From contig CAZUMS010000033.1 in assembly GCA_964621525.1 (NCBI GenBank), positions 1 to 43,845 on the forward strand: a stretch of DNA of 43,845 bases. Reading direction: 5' to 3'. The notes below the pieces were generated by a model. The model had not been told where the DNA came from, searched no databases, and worked only from the letters and a program-made list of their open reading frames with translations. Every line of letters begins with the position of its first letter. Positions within the stretch are counted from its first letter, which is position 1. Positions 1-8,297 of the stretch are shown here, in pieces. The DNA comes from CAZMGV01 sp964621525 [NCBI: uncultured bacterium]. GTDB lineage: Bacteria > JAGRBM01. The translations under genes and the position numbers were made by a program.

Positions 1-510
1 GCCGTCTGGCTGGAACACGGGCGCATCCGCGCCGAAGGTCCCGCCTGGCAGGTGGTGGAGGACTACCGGCGCGAGTATTCCCGCACGGACATGCCCGTCG
101 CCGCCCCCGGTCCTTCCGCCAGCGATTTTACTATCGGCAACGTGACAATCACGCCGGGCCGGGTCGCTCCCGGCGGCACACTGGAGATCGCCGCGGACTA
201 CCGGGCGCTCAGGACCATTGAACGGCCGAACCTCGGTGTCGCCATCCATCGGGACGATGGAACGCTCTGCTACGGAACCTCCAGCGTAAAACTCGGTGTC
301 GTCAGGGATTCCGTGTCGGGCACCGGCACGGCCAGGATCCGGCTGCCGGGGCTACGGCTCCTGCCGGGGCGGTATCTAGTGACGCTGGCACTGTTCGACG
401 CCGGGGATGTGGTGAAATACGACTACCATGACCGGCGCTACGGCTTCACCGTCGAGGGCGTGACCAAAGACGACGGTGTCTCCCGCCTTGATATGGAAAT
501 CGGCTGGTGA
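1..510 (+). CDS. ABC transporter ATP-binding protein, Wzt-like C-terminal end (partial)
   Basis: The gene enters from the left edge, so only its last 169 codons are present. The first visible residues (VWLEHGRIRAEGPAWQVVEDY) are typical of the end of an ABC ATPase domain, just before the linker. The remainder, from about residue 40, is a beta-rich domain of the Wzt C-terminal type, which in O-antigen and capsule exporters binds the end of the polysaccharide on the cytoplasmic side. The family and role are inferred from this tail alone; Walker motifs lie outside the window. It ends 6 bases before the stop codon of the convergent gene at 517, so the transcripts meet tail to tail. A cell-surface glycan export locus probably continues to the left. 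Confidence 0.8.
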   Translation, partial: AVWLEHGRIRAEGPAWQVVEDYRREYSRTDMPVAAPGPSASDFTIGNVTITPGRVAPGGTLEIAADYRALRTIERPNLGVAIHRDDGTLCYGTSSVKLGVVRDSVSGTGTARIRLPGLRLLPGRYLVTLALFDAGDVVKYDYHDRRYGFTVEGVTKDDGVSRLDMEIGW

Positions 511-516
511 GCCCCG

Positions 517-990
517 TCAGTCGGCGGGCTTGCGGGCCGAGCGCAGGCGTTCCTGGATCGAAGAAATCGTCCCTACGCCTTTTCGCCGCAGATAGGCGAC
601 GAACTGGCGGCCGCCCATCCAGAGATAGTTGAAATAGCCGTGCCGCCAGAGCCGCCCGATTCCCGAATGTGCCGCACCACGGATTTTCAGGGTGAGATCG
701 TCCGTGTCGGCGAGTTCGAGGATACGGAGTCCGTATCCCTGTACCGTCTGTTCCGTCGCCGACAGCAGGCTGTCCACCGCCGCCGGAGGGACCGTCAGCG
801 TGACGTCCGGTTCCAGGGTCTTTCCGGGTTCGAACACGGGGCGCCCGCGCCGGACCGAGTAGGTGTATTCGCTGCCGTCGTCAGTCAGCACGATCCGGAT
901 CGCCGCGCCCGTCTTGAGGGGCTTCGCCGCCTCGCGGGCCGCCGGATGGTCTTCGAGGAAGGCTCTCAGTTTTTCGTAACGGGGATTCAC
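517..990 (-). CDS. SCP2-like putative lipid-binding protein
   Basis: 157 residues from a GTG at 990 whose GTG overlaps the TGA of the upstream gene (GTGA), so translation is probably coupled. A longer frame runs upstream, but it only reads through the neighbour. Residues about 30-110 have the layout of the SCP2 sterol-carrier fold: a strand with a charged turn (VLTDDGSEYTYSV), a conserved-looking EPDVTLTVP strand, then a helix and a strand ending in LKIRG. SCP2 domains bind lipids or act as accessory lipid-transfer units. The C-terminal part (YFNYLWMGGRQFVAYLRRKG) is aromatic and basic and could touch membrane. No signal peptide. Assignment to SCP2 is by pattern only. The coupling to a membrane GT-C-like protein suggests work on lipid-linked substrates, which is inference. 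Confidence 0.6.
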   Translation of the reverse strand: MNPRYEKLRAFLEDHPAAREAAKPLKTGAAIRIVLTDDGSEYTYSVRRGRPVFEPGKTLEPDVTLTVPPAAVDSLLSATEQTVQGYGLRILELADTDDLTLKIRGAAHSGIGRLWRHGYFNYLWMGGRQFVAYLRRKGVGTISSIQERLRSARKPAD

Positions 991-2858
991 TTCGCCGGTT
1001 CCGCCTTGAGGTCCGGGAACAGCGACGGGCAGGAGACAATCCGGCCGCCGTCCCAGGCTTTCAGAATATATTCCGGCGGCGGGTTCCGGAGCCAGTAGGG
1101 CTTGCCCCGGTACTGCTTGAGGAACGTGTCGAATGGCCGGAAGTAAGGAATCTCCTGTGCCAGGTAACGGTCCTCGTAATACCGGTCGAGCGCGAAGATG
1201 TAGGCCCCGGGGTATTTCTCGCAGAACGGGCGGATATCCTCTTTCCCGGATGCGTAGAGCGCCGTGAAGATGTCGTAGGTCCGCTGCTTGAGGTCTTCCC
1301 ACTGGGCGGCGAACAGCGGCCACGACAGCTCGTACATGATGAGGGAGTTCCGTTTCGAGTAGATCGGCAGGCAGTCGGCCGCCTCAGGGTGTCCGGCGAG
1401 CAGGGCATCCTTGGGGAGTCCCGCCGCGAAATCGTAAAGCGGCGGATCCTCGCAGCGGACGTAGTCCGCAATCTCGCCGTGATAGAGCCCTGCCGCCGCC
1501 ACGGCGGCGAACAGCCCCGTCGAGACGGCCGGCGCCGCGAGGTGCCGTTCCTGCCACGCGAGCGAGAGGAACCGGGCCGCCGCAAGACAGGTCATTACCG
1601 GAATGACGTACCGGAACTGGTGCGAGGCCGTGTAGAGCCGGAGCGAAAGCCAGGGGTGCAGCACGAACACGAGCAGTCCGCAAAGGAACGCCCCCAGGGC
1701 GAACAGTTTGGGCACGCGACCGAGCCGCTCCCAGAGGCCGGGGATGCTGACGGCGAGCGCCGCCACGGTCACAGCCGCGAGGTAAAGTCCCCCGGCGAGG
1801 TTCTCGAGCTTTCCGGCCAGAACCCCCGCCGTCATTACGCCCGCCCCGGCCAGCAGCAGGACCGTCCGCCAGAGCCGTGCCTGCGCATAGCGGCCCGATT
1901 CCTCAAGGTGCCGTACGCCGAACGCCCCCGCGATCACCACGAGAAACAGGACGAAATAAAAGGCAAAACCCTCGATCACATAGGTGCGGCCGAGGAAGAA
2001 CATCCGGTGGAGGAAGCTGAGCGTGAACACATTGGACGGACTCACGTTCAGGTAGTCGGCGATCGGAAACCGGCCCCCCATATTGGTCTCGGGCATCGAG
2101 ATCACCTGTTCATAGGTGAGCACCCGGTAGATGGACCCGTAACGGATCACGAACAGCGCCACCGCCGCCGCCGCGAGGCCGGTGCCGAGGATCGTCCCGG
2201 CAATCCTCAGGAGACGGGGGAGTTCCTCCTTCGGAGACCGGAGCATCTCGGAGAGAAGGAGCAGCAGGGTCGTCGCCGTCATCGCCGACAGGAGCACCGG
2301 GTAGACGATTACCGACAGGGCTCCGAGGAGCGCGCAGGCGGTCCACCGCTCCCGCTGTGCGAGCAGCAGGTAGCCTGCGATGAGCGGCGCGGCGAAGCCG
2401 CGCCATGACCCCGTGTAGAACTGGTCCCACCGGCAGACGAGCAGGAACACCAGCACGGCTGCCCAGGCGCCGCCCCGGCGCCAGCCCGCCCTCAGGGCGA
2501 ACAGGAAGAACATGGCCGAAGCCGCCCCGATCTGCAGGAACGGAATCAGTTTCGAGTAGGCAATGGGCGACATGACGTACGTCGCCAGCGTGTAGAGGCG
2601 TGAGACCAGCCAGGGGGCGTAATTGTTCAGCCCGCCGGCCGTGTAGTCGGTCGTGAACAGCTCCGGGTCATGGTCCCGGTAGATGAAGAACATGATCCGG
2701 GTGTCGTCGTCCAGGCTGTAATAGTCGAGCAGCATCGGATACTGGTGCAGTGCCGAAAAAAGGCAGGCGACCAAGATTACGAACAGGAGATCGAAGCGGG
2801 CGGCTTTCTCGCCGCCCGCCGCCCGGTCGTCAGGCGATTGGGTCGGGGTGTCTGGCAT
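987..2858 (-). CDS. polytopic membrane protein, GT-C glycosyltransferase-like
   Basis: 623 residues with a short polar N-terminus, a first membrane helix at about 22-45 and roughly ten further hydrophobic segments to about residue 470, then a soluble C-terminal domain of about 150 residues. After the first helix comes an acidic motif (YYSLDDDTRIMFFIY), the position where GT-C glycosyltransferases carry catalytic or metal-binding acids in the first outer loop. GT-C enzymes use lipid-phosphate sugars outside the inner membrane. The fold class is inferred from topology and this motif; substrate unknown. It follows the radical SAM genes by 63 bases and its stop overlaps the next start. No clear ribosome binding site precedes the ATG at 2858, so the start is a best guess. 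Confidence 0.65.
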   Translation of the reverse strand: MPDTPTQSPDDRAAGGEKAARFDLLFVILVACLFSALHQYPMLLDYYSLDDDTRIMFFIYRDHDPELFTTDYTAGGLNNYAPWLVSRLYTLATYVMSPIAYSKLIPFLQIGAASAMFFLFALRAGWRRGGAWAAVLVFLLVCRWDQFYTGSWRGFAAPLIAGYLLLAQRERWTACALLGALSVIVYPVLLSAMTATTLLLLLSEMLRSPKEELPRLLRIAGTILGTGLAAAAVALFVIRYGSIYRVLTYEQVISMPETNMGGRFPIADYLNVSPSNVFTLSFLHRMFFLGRTYVIEGFAFYFVLFLVVIAGAFGVRHLEESGRYAQARLWRTVLLLAGAGVMTAGVLAGKLENLAGGLYLAAVTVAALAVSIPGLWERLGRVPKLFALGAFLCGLLVFVLHPWLSLRLYTASHQFRYVIPVMTCLAAARFLSLAWQERHLAAPAVSTGLFAAVAAAGLYHGEIADYVRCEDPPLYDFAAGLPKDALLAGHPEAADCLPIYSKRNSLIMYELSWPLFAAQWEDLKQRTYDIFTALYASGKEDIRPFCEKYPGAYIFALDRYYEDRYLAQEIPYFRPFDTFLKQYRGKPYWLRNPPPEYILKAWDGGRIVSCPSLFPDLKAEPAK

Positions 2859-2921
2859 CCGGAGGAAGGCCGGCTCCGGCGGGCTCCCGCGGAACGGGTC
2901 CCGGCCGGAGCGACGGCAGCG

Positions 2922-4490
2922 TCAGACCGCACTCCAGGAAGGCGTCGCCGGCAGGTGCGCCGGGGGCGGGGGCGGGGGCGGCCCGCTCCCGTCCGCCGCG
3001 TACCCCTCGGCCCGCTGGAAATAGCGGTCGGGAATATGGAACTTCATTCCCCCGACGAGCGGTTTTTCGTGCGGCCACGGCTGCCGGTACCGGAAGACGA
3101 AGTTGTAGATGAACTCCGTCGTCGTCCAGACCCGGTAGGGGCTTTTCACCAGCCGCCGCATGAACCTCAGCACGTAGGACGGACGGAGATAGAACTTCTT
3201 CATGTATTCGTGCGGAAGCCGCCGCAGCATTTCGTACTCGATGTGCGGCGTCCGGATCACCGGGTTCTTCACGTTATAGATTTCGTCCTGGGACGAGAGC
3301 ATGAGACCGTTCTTCTCCGCCTCTTCGCGCAATCCTGTCGCGGCGAACGGCGTCGGGAAGGTGAAGTAGACGAAGTCGAGCGGGAGCGTGAGCAGCCAGT
3401 CGAACGACTTGTCCAGCGCCTCCTTCGTGTCCCACGGGAAGCCGATAATCCAGCCCACATGCGAGGTGATGTCGTATTTGTGGAACAAGGCGGCGGCCCG
3501 CTCGGCCTCCTCCTGCTTGTAGAATTTCTTAAGCCGTTCGCGCACTGCCGGATCCCCGGTCTCGATGCCCATGAACCCGTAGCAGTAACCCGCCGCCTTG
3601 AGGGCGCTCATCAGCTCCTCGTCGATGTCGTCCACCCGGCAGAACGAACCCCACCGGACCCGCTTCTGGAGGTTCCTCCGGGTGATCTCGCGGGCGATGT
3701 CCATCACCCAGTTCTTGCGGATCGTGAACTCTTCGTCCCGCATCCAGACGGTGTTCGTGTTGTAGGTATCGGCGAGCATCTCCATCTCGTCCACGACGTC
3801 GGAGGCGTTCCGGTTCGTCCAGATGCTGCCCCAGAGCGCCGGAGTCTGACAGTAGGAACACTTGTACGGACAGCCCCGGGAAGCCTGCATGGACAGGGTC
3901 CGCATCCGGGAGATCGGATGGGAATACATGACGGGGAACTTGTACCGGTCGATGGGCAGGCCGTCGCGCATGGGGCGGGGGACCTTCGCCAGCTTGCGGA
4001 TCCGGGCTCTGGCCGGATTCACGCGAAAGCCGCCGGGAACGTCCGGCGCCTTGTAGGCGATGCCCTCGATCTCGGCGAGCGGGAGGCCGCGTCCCTCGAT
4101 GTGCTCCAGCAGCTCGAGGATCGTTTCCTCGCCCTCGCCGCAGACCACGTAGTCGATACACGGCTCAAGAACGGCCTTCGGCTCGCCCGACACATGCCAG
4201 CCGCCGAACACCACCGGGCAGCCATAGCGGGCCTTCACCGCCTTCGCCACCAGCCGTCCGCTCGGGAAATTCTCCGACATGGAAGTGATACCCACGAGGT
4301 CGGGGCGGAACCGGTCCATGGCCGCGAACAGTCCGTCAGGGTCGGCGAGCTCCGTGTTCAGAAGGTCGAAGATCTCGACCTCGTGCCCCGCATCCCGGCA
4401 GACCGCTCCAATGTAGGAGAGCCCCAGCGGCTCCACGAGCGTGCTGCCTTCGGTGTAGTTCGTCGGCGGCTGTACCAGAAAAATTCTCAT
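2922..4490 (-). CDS. B12-binding domain radical SAM protein (first of pair)
   Basis: 522 residues. Residues about 1-150 form a Rossmann-like cobalamin-binding domain (start MRIFLVQPPTNY, glycine-rich VVFGGWHVSG near 105); the DxHxxG base-off histidine motif is not seen, as is usual in this class. The radical SAM domain follows with the cluster motif SRGCPYKCSYC, cysteines 207, 211 and 214, and a later GIETGD element. The C-terminus is basic and aromatic and ends in a run of seven prolines. Relatives are methyltransferases or other radical enzymes acting on lipids, hopanoids or natural products; substrate not predictable. The ATG has a strong GGAGGAAA site. It lies 21 bases after the second radical SAM gene, so they are surely co-transcribed. 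Confidence 0.9.
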   Translation of the reverse strand: MRIFLVQPPTNYTEGSTLVEPLGLSYIGAVCRDAGHEVEIFDLLNTELADPDGLFAAMDRFRPDLVGITSMSENFPSGRLVAKAVKARYGCPVVFGGWHVSGEPKAVLEPCIDYVVCGEGEETILELLEHIEGRGLPLAEIEGIAYKAPDVPGGFRVNPARARIRKLAKVPRPMRDGLPIDRYKFPVMYSHPISRMRTLSMQASRGCPYKCSYCQTPALWGSIWTNRNASDVVDEMEMLADTYNTNTVWMRDEEFTIRKNWVMDIAREITRRNLQKRVRWGSFCRVDDIDEELMSALKAAGYCYGFMGIETGDPAVRERLKKFYKQEEAERAAALFHKYDITSHVGWIIGFPWDTKEALDKSFDWLLTLPLDFVYFTFPTPFAATGLREEAEKNGLMLSSQDEIYNVKNPVIRTPHIEYEMLRRLPHEYMKKFYLRPSYVLRFMRRLVKSPYRVWTTTEFIYNFVFRYRQPWPHEKPLVGGMKFHIPDRYFQRAEGYAADGSGPPPPPPPAHLPATPSWSAV

Positions 4491-4511
4491 GGCGGTTTCC
4501 TCCGGCCCGGT

Positions 4512-6068
4512 TCAGGCCGCACCCTTCAGGTCCGGCTTCATGCCGGGCGGTTCCTCGTAAACGGGCTTTTCTCTCGGCAGGAGCTTCGAGATTCCCAGAT
4601 GATGCTTGTAGTGATTGACGTACCGCCGGACCATCGCCTCTTCGTTCGCACCGGAGCGGTTGAGCAGGCGCGAAACGGCATACGAGATTCCGAGCAGCCC
4701 GAACGGGGGCACGAACAGCCAGAGGCGGTACCTGATGATCCGTTCGAGGATGTTCTTCGGAAGCACCTTGATGAGCACGAACAGGTTGTAGAACTGGCGG
4801 GAGACCTGCGAGGGGTTGTAGCCGCCCGTCATGAAGGACCCGAGCCCCGCGCCCTTGTCCAGCGCCTTCACCTCGGCATCGGAGAGAATCCCCATCTGGT
4901 TCGCCGTGCCGACGATTTCGGTGTTCGGGTAGTAGCGCAGCCAGTAAAACTTGATCACATCCGGCCGGTACTCGTTGTAGAAGCGGGCCATCTCGATCAG
5001 GTCTTCCTCCGTTTCGCCGGGGAGGTTCACGATGTTCTCGGCGGCGACGGCAACACGGTTCGCGCGCAGGCGGCTGAAGGCGTCCCGGACCTGGTCGTTA
5101 GTTTCGCCCCGGTTCAGGATCGCCTTCTTCTTGCCCATCCCCGTGGCGACGGACTGGACGCCCATGTCCACCTTCACGCAGCCCGAGGCCCCGAGCAGTT
5201 CAGCCCGCTTTTCGTTCACCATCGACGGATAGACGCAGCACATGTACGGGATGCCGATCTCCCGCCGGTAACGCTCGGAGAATTCCTCGAACCACTTCAT
5301 TCCGATGGCGAAAATCTCGTCGTAGAAGTTCACGACCTGCGGCCGGTAGATTTCCTTGGCCCACTTCAGCTCGGCGATCACGTCGTCTACCGAGCGGGTG
5401 CGCAGGTAGTTGTCGTCGTCCTCGTAGATCCGGTGAAGCAGGTTCGAATTGCAGAACGAGCACTTGTACGGACAGCCCCGGCTCGTCATGATCGTATAGA
5501 CATCGGAGGGAAGAAGCCCCGTCTCCCGGTAGACCGACTTGTCCGCCCACGGGATCGTGTCGAGGTCGCGGATCAGGGGCCGCGTGGGATTGACCCGGAT
5601 GCGGCCTCCCTCTCGAAGGATAAGGTTCTCCATCGACGGGCTTACACGCCCGTGACGGAGGCCGTCGATCAGCTCGACCACGACGTCCTCGCCCTCGCCC
5701 CGCACGGCGAAATCACAGAAAGGGTTGCTGGCGAGGGTTTCCTCCGGGGCGCTCGTCACATGAATGCCGCCGGCGATGATCGGCGCGCCGGTGCGCCTGC
5801 GAATTTCCCGGCCCATCCACTGGAACCACGGGTATTCGTCCGTCACGACGGAGAAGGCGACCACGTCCGGATTCCAGGCGACGACTTCTTCCACCGTCCT
5901 GGCGCTCCGGGAAAAGAGCTTCGCCAGCGGACGGATGCGGACGAAGGCGTCGTCGAAAAGCTGCGGATCGTAGAACAGCCGGCATTCGTGCCCGGCGCGC
6001 TTGAGCACCGCGGAGAGGTACTCCACGGCCAGGCTCTCGTACGCCGGATAGACAAATGCGACTTTCAC
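4512..6068 (-). CDS. B12-binding domain radical SAM protein (second of pair)
   Basis: 518 residues from a GTG at 6068 preceded by GGGGGAA. N-terminal cobalamin-binding domain (MKVAFVYPAYESL; IIAGGIHVTSAPEET near 100) and a radical SAM domain with SRGCPYKCSFC, cysteines 199, 203 and 206. The C-terminal third holds a hydrophobic stretch (LWLFVPPFGLLGISYAV, about 450-470), so the enzyme may lie on the inner membrane. It is the first gene of the minus-strand group and shares the architecture, but not close sequence, of the next gene. Two tandem B12 radical SAM enzymes beside a GT-C-like protein suggest modification of a membrane lipid or surface glycan; this is inference. Confidence 0.9.
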   Translation of the reverse strand: MKVAFVYPAYESLAVEYLSAVLKRAGHECRLFYDPQLFDDAFVRIRPLAKLFSRSARTVEEVVAWNPDVVAFSVVTDEYPWFQWMGREIRRRTGAPIIAGGIHVTSAPEETLASNPFCDFAVRGEGEDVVVELIDGLRHGRVSPSMENLILREGGRIRVNPTRPLIRDLDTIPWADKSVYRETGLLPSDVYTIMTSRGCPYKCSFCNSNLLHRIYEDDDNYLRTRSVDDVIAELKWAKEIYRPQVVNFYDEIFAIGMKWFEEFSERYRREIGIPYMCCVYPSMVNEKRAELLGASGCVKVDMGVQSVATGMGKKKAILNRGETNDQVRDAFSRLRANRVAVAAENIVNLPGETEEDLIEMARFYNEYRPDVIKFYWLRYYPNTEIVGTANQMGILSDAEVKALDKGAGLGSFMTGGYNPSQVSRQFYNLFVLIKVLPKNILERIIRYRLWLFVPPFGLLGISYAVSRLLNRSGANEEAMVRRYVNHYKHHLGISKLLPREKPVYEEPPGMKPDLKGAA

Positions 6069-6110
6069 GCAGGTTCCCCCGTCAGAAATTCCGGTCTTCA
6101 GGATCGGATG

Positions 6111-6116
6111 ATTCTA
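6111..6116 (-). promoter_or_regulatory. possible -10 element for the radical SAM group
   Basis: Read on the minus strand, TAGAAT lies 43 bases upstream of the GTG at 6068 and matches five of six bases of the sigma-70 -10 consensus. No good -35 hexamer is found 16-19 bases before it, so the assignment is weak. It sits in the 114-base gap before the first gene of the group, the only place for a promoter between it and the next gene. Confidence 0.3.
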
Positions 6117-6182
6117 GCTGTTTCGGCTGCATTGTGGACAGGAAAAACCGGCCGGAAAACCCCCGGCGGAGGTTGCCCACTG

Positions 6183-7358
6183 TTATTTTCCGTGGGCCGT
6201 ATCACGGCCCGAAATCCGGTTCAGCCAGCCTTTTGCCGCGGGGGATTTCTCCGCGAGCCCGATGACCGAGACGATGGCCCCCATTTGAACCAGCGCGACG
6301 GTCCAGACGTGATCAAATTTCCCGCCGAATACCGGAAGCCGCCCGCTGCCTCCGTACCACAGATAGACGAGCAGCCCCACGCCCCAGCACCAGACAAAGA
6401 GGGGACGGGTCCGGTAGCGGGCGGCTCCGGCAAGGAGGAACCCCAGCCCGAAACCCGTGGCAGCGGGCAGAAAGCGTCCCGCAAACTCCGCCGGAAGCAC
6501 CGCCGTCAGCGTCAGGATCAGCGACCCCGCATACAGTTCAGCGGCCGATCCGTCCCGGAAACGGAGGATCATCGCCCCGAGTGCAGCGGCCGCCATGCAG
6601 ATGCCGAACGGTTTCCAGAACGCGAGATCCCGGGCCGTCGTGAAACCGCCGTATACAAGCTCCTGCGGTACCAGACGGTACAGGAGGAGCGTGCCCACGA
6701 ACACCACCGGCAGCACGAGATAAAACCCGGCGGACTCGAACCTGGAGGAGGAGGCCTCCAGCACCGGAATTCGCACGGGCCTCATACCCTGCGCGAGGCC
6801 CAGCGCCAGCAGACCGGCGAACCCGAGTGCACCTGCCAGTGTCATCAAAAACCGGGGGTCATATTCCGAGATGTATCCGAGGAAAGGGAGCAGCAGGAGA
6901 CCGAACCCAAGCCCGAAAACCATCGGGACGGCCTTCAGCGCCCGGCTCAAAAGGGCTTTCGTCGAAGATTCCTCCGCGGCCGCAAACGGCAGGCAGGCGC
7001 ACAGGAGGCCGATTCCGGTACAGGCCCGCTCGAACATCGAGAAGAACTCCCGCAAACCCCTCGGATCGGGCTCCCACGCAAGCCAGAGGCGGAACAGCGG
7101 TCCAGCGGCGGCAACCGCGAGCGGGAGCGCCGGGTGACGGTTCGCCAGCAGATGCCGCAGGGCCGGAAAGCAGGTGACTGGCAGCACCAGCCAGAGCACG
7201 AAGTAGGCGGAGGCGAAACTGACGGTCCTGCCCGCATCGGCCGTAACCCAGAAACCCGACACGAAATGGGCATAAACCGAAGCCAGCAGGAACGCGGCGG
7301 CCAGCCCCTCGGCGAAGAGATGAAATTTCCGGCCGGCGGCGGAGACAGCGTCACGCAC
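6183..7358 (-). CDS. polytopic membrane protein of unknown function
   Basis: 391 residues, mostly hydrophobic, with about ten or eleven candidate membrane helices joined by short polar loops. No family is recognised: no transporter signature, no catalytic motif, and the longest charged loop (AAEESSTKALLSRALK, about residue 135) is unremarkable. Its GTG start at 7358 has GGAG 9 bases upstream. It reads in the same direction as the radical SAM group 114 bases further on and could belong to that transcript, which would fit a membrane-lipid or surface-glycan role, but the gap leaves room for a separate promoter. It is divergent from the PilZ gene at 7539. Confidence 0.75.
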   Translation of the reverse strand: MRDAVSAAGRKFHLFAEGLAAAFLLASVYAHFVSGFWVTADAGRTVSFASAYFVLWLVLPVTCFPALRHLLANRHPALPLAVAAAGPLFRLWLAWEPDPRGLREFFSMFERACTGIGLLCACLPFAAAEESSTKALLSRALKAVPMVFGLGFGLLLLPFLGYISEYDPRFLMTLAGALGFAGLLALGLAQGMRPVRIPVLEASSSRFESAGFYLVLPVVFVGTLLLYRLVPQELVYGGFTTARDLAFWKPFGICMAAAALGAMILRFRDGSAAELYAGSLILTLTAVLPAEFAGRFLPAATGFGLGFLLAGAARYRTRPLFVWCWGVGLLVYLWYGGSGRLPVFGGKFDHVWTVALVQMGAIVSVIGLAEKSPAAKGWLNRISGRDTAHGK

Positions 7359-7409
7359 GGTAGGAACTCCGGCAGGGGTAGGAATCGGTCTGTATCATTC
7401 TGCGACTAT

Positions 7410-7427
7410 CCGGACAGTCTAGTCCGG
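7410..7427. repeat. small inverted repeat in the divergent intergenic region
   Basis: CCGGAC and GTCCGG are separated by six bases (AGTCTA). It lies in the 180-base gap between two divergent genes, about 110 bases before the PilZ gene start. It could be an operator or a leader hairpin. A second short inverted repeat (GTGAAA ... TTTCAC, 7458-7474) follows it. Confidence 0.35.
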
Positions 7428-7538
7428 CAAACTTCGTCAGGGGAGCCTCAACGGCGGGTGAAAGCCTTTTTCACGGGCCCAAATCCGGTTAACTAGTTCC
7501 CGCAGATATCCTCACGGCCAGAGGGAAAAGACGGGAAC

Positions 7539-8297
7539 GTGGACGTATCGGACCGCGAAAACTCAGACCACCGGACCAACCGGCGGGTACTGATCGACCT
7601 CAAGGTTCACCTCAAGATCGGGGACGAGCCGGAACAGACCCTGTTCTCACACGACTGGTCGAGGAAGGGCGTCTTTCTCCGCGCGCGGAAATCCTATGCG
7701 CCCGGCACGAAAGCCACCATCGGCGTGCTGGTACCGAGCGAGCACGAGCTCGTCTGGTTTCCTGCCGTCGTGATCCGCAGCCTTCAGGAAACCCGTGACC
7801 CGCAGCTCCGGCCTCCCGGAATCGGGCTCTACTTCGACACGCTCCCGGCGTCGCTGGCGCTCTATCTCTCGCAGATGTCCTACGCCGCCAAACTGAGGAC
7901 CGATGATCCCCGCGAAGCGGGTCTCCACGATGTGGTACTCCTTGTGGGCGACACGGGCGCCGAGCGGCTTCAGCTCTCGGTCTATCTGGACGACAAGGGG
8001 ATCGACGTCGCCGAGGCTTCGGACCCCGAGCAGGCGGAAGACCTGCTGATCGGGGGGCTCAAGCCCGACGCCGTGGTCATTTTCGTGGAACATTTCAACC
8101 GGAATTTCGAGCAGCTCCTGGACCGGCTCCATGATCTGTCCGGAGGACGGCTGCGCTGCGTGATCGTCGTCGACGGGGACGAAAGAGACAGCTCCATTGC
8201 CCTGCGCCATCATGCGTCGTTCTTCATACGCCGCCCGGTGACGCCCGAGCGGATCTACGCGCTGCTCGGCACCCCGCAACAGTCCGGTACCGCCTAG
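7539..8297 (+). CDS. PilZ domain protein with degenerate receiver domain
   Basis: 252 residues from a GTG. Residues about 8-115 fit a PilZ domain: a basic N-terminal motif (HRTNRRVLIDL) where RxxxR binds cyclic di-GMP, and a WSRKGVFL turn in place of the usual D/NxSxxG strand. Residues about 128-245 have the alternating strand-helix pattern of a response-regulator receiver (VVLLVGDTG at its start, FIRRPVTPERIYALLG at its end). The acceptor aspartate region reads VVIFVEH and the conserved lysine before proline is arginine, so phosphorylation is unlikely. PilZ-receiver proteins commonly link cyclic di-GMP to motility or polysaccharide output. No membrane segment. Its stop overlaps by 4 bases the stop of the convergent MFS gene. 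Confidence 0.75.
   Translation: MDVSDRENSDHRTNRRVLIDLKVHLKIGDEPEQTLFSHDWSRKGVFLRARKSYAPGTKATIGVLVPSEHELVWFPAVVIRSLQETRDPQLRPPGIGLYFDTLPASLALYLSQMSYAAKLRTDDPREAGLHDVVLLVGDTGAERLQLSVYLDDKGIDVAEASDPEQAEDLLIGGLKPDAVVIFVEHFNRNFEQLLDRLHDLSGGRLRCVIVVDGDERDSSIALRHHASFFIRRPVTPERIYALLGTPQQSGTA

Noticed and set aside
7458-7474. GTGAAA ... TTTCAC inverted repeat before the PilZ gene
   Set aside because: Six-base arms with a short T-rich loop occur by chance; no T run and no second copy. Mentioned only with the neighbouring repeat.
2670-7496. A plus-strand open frame of about 1600 codons
   Set aside because: It lies opposite three well-supported minus-strand genes (two radical SAM enzymes and a membrane protein). 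Its translation is rich in Arg, Pro, His and Gly without domain pattern, the usual antisense shadow of high-GC coding sequence.
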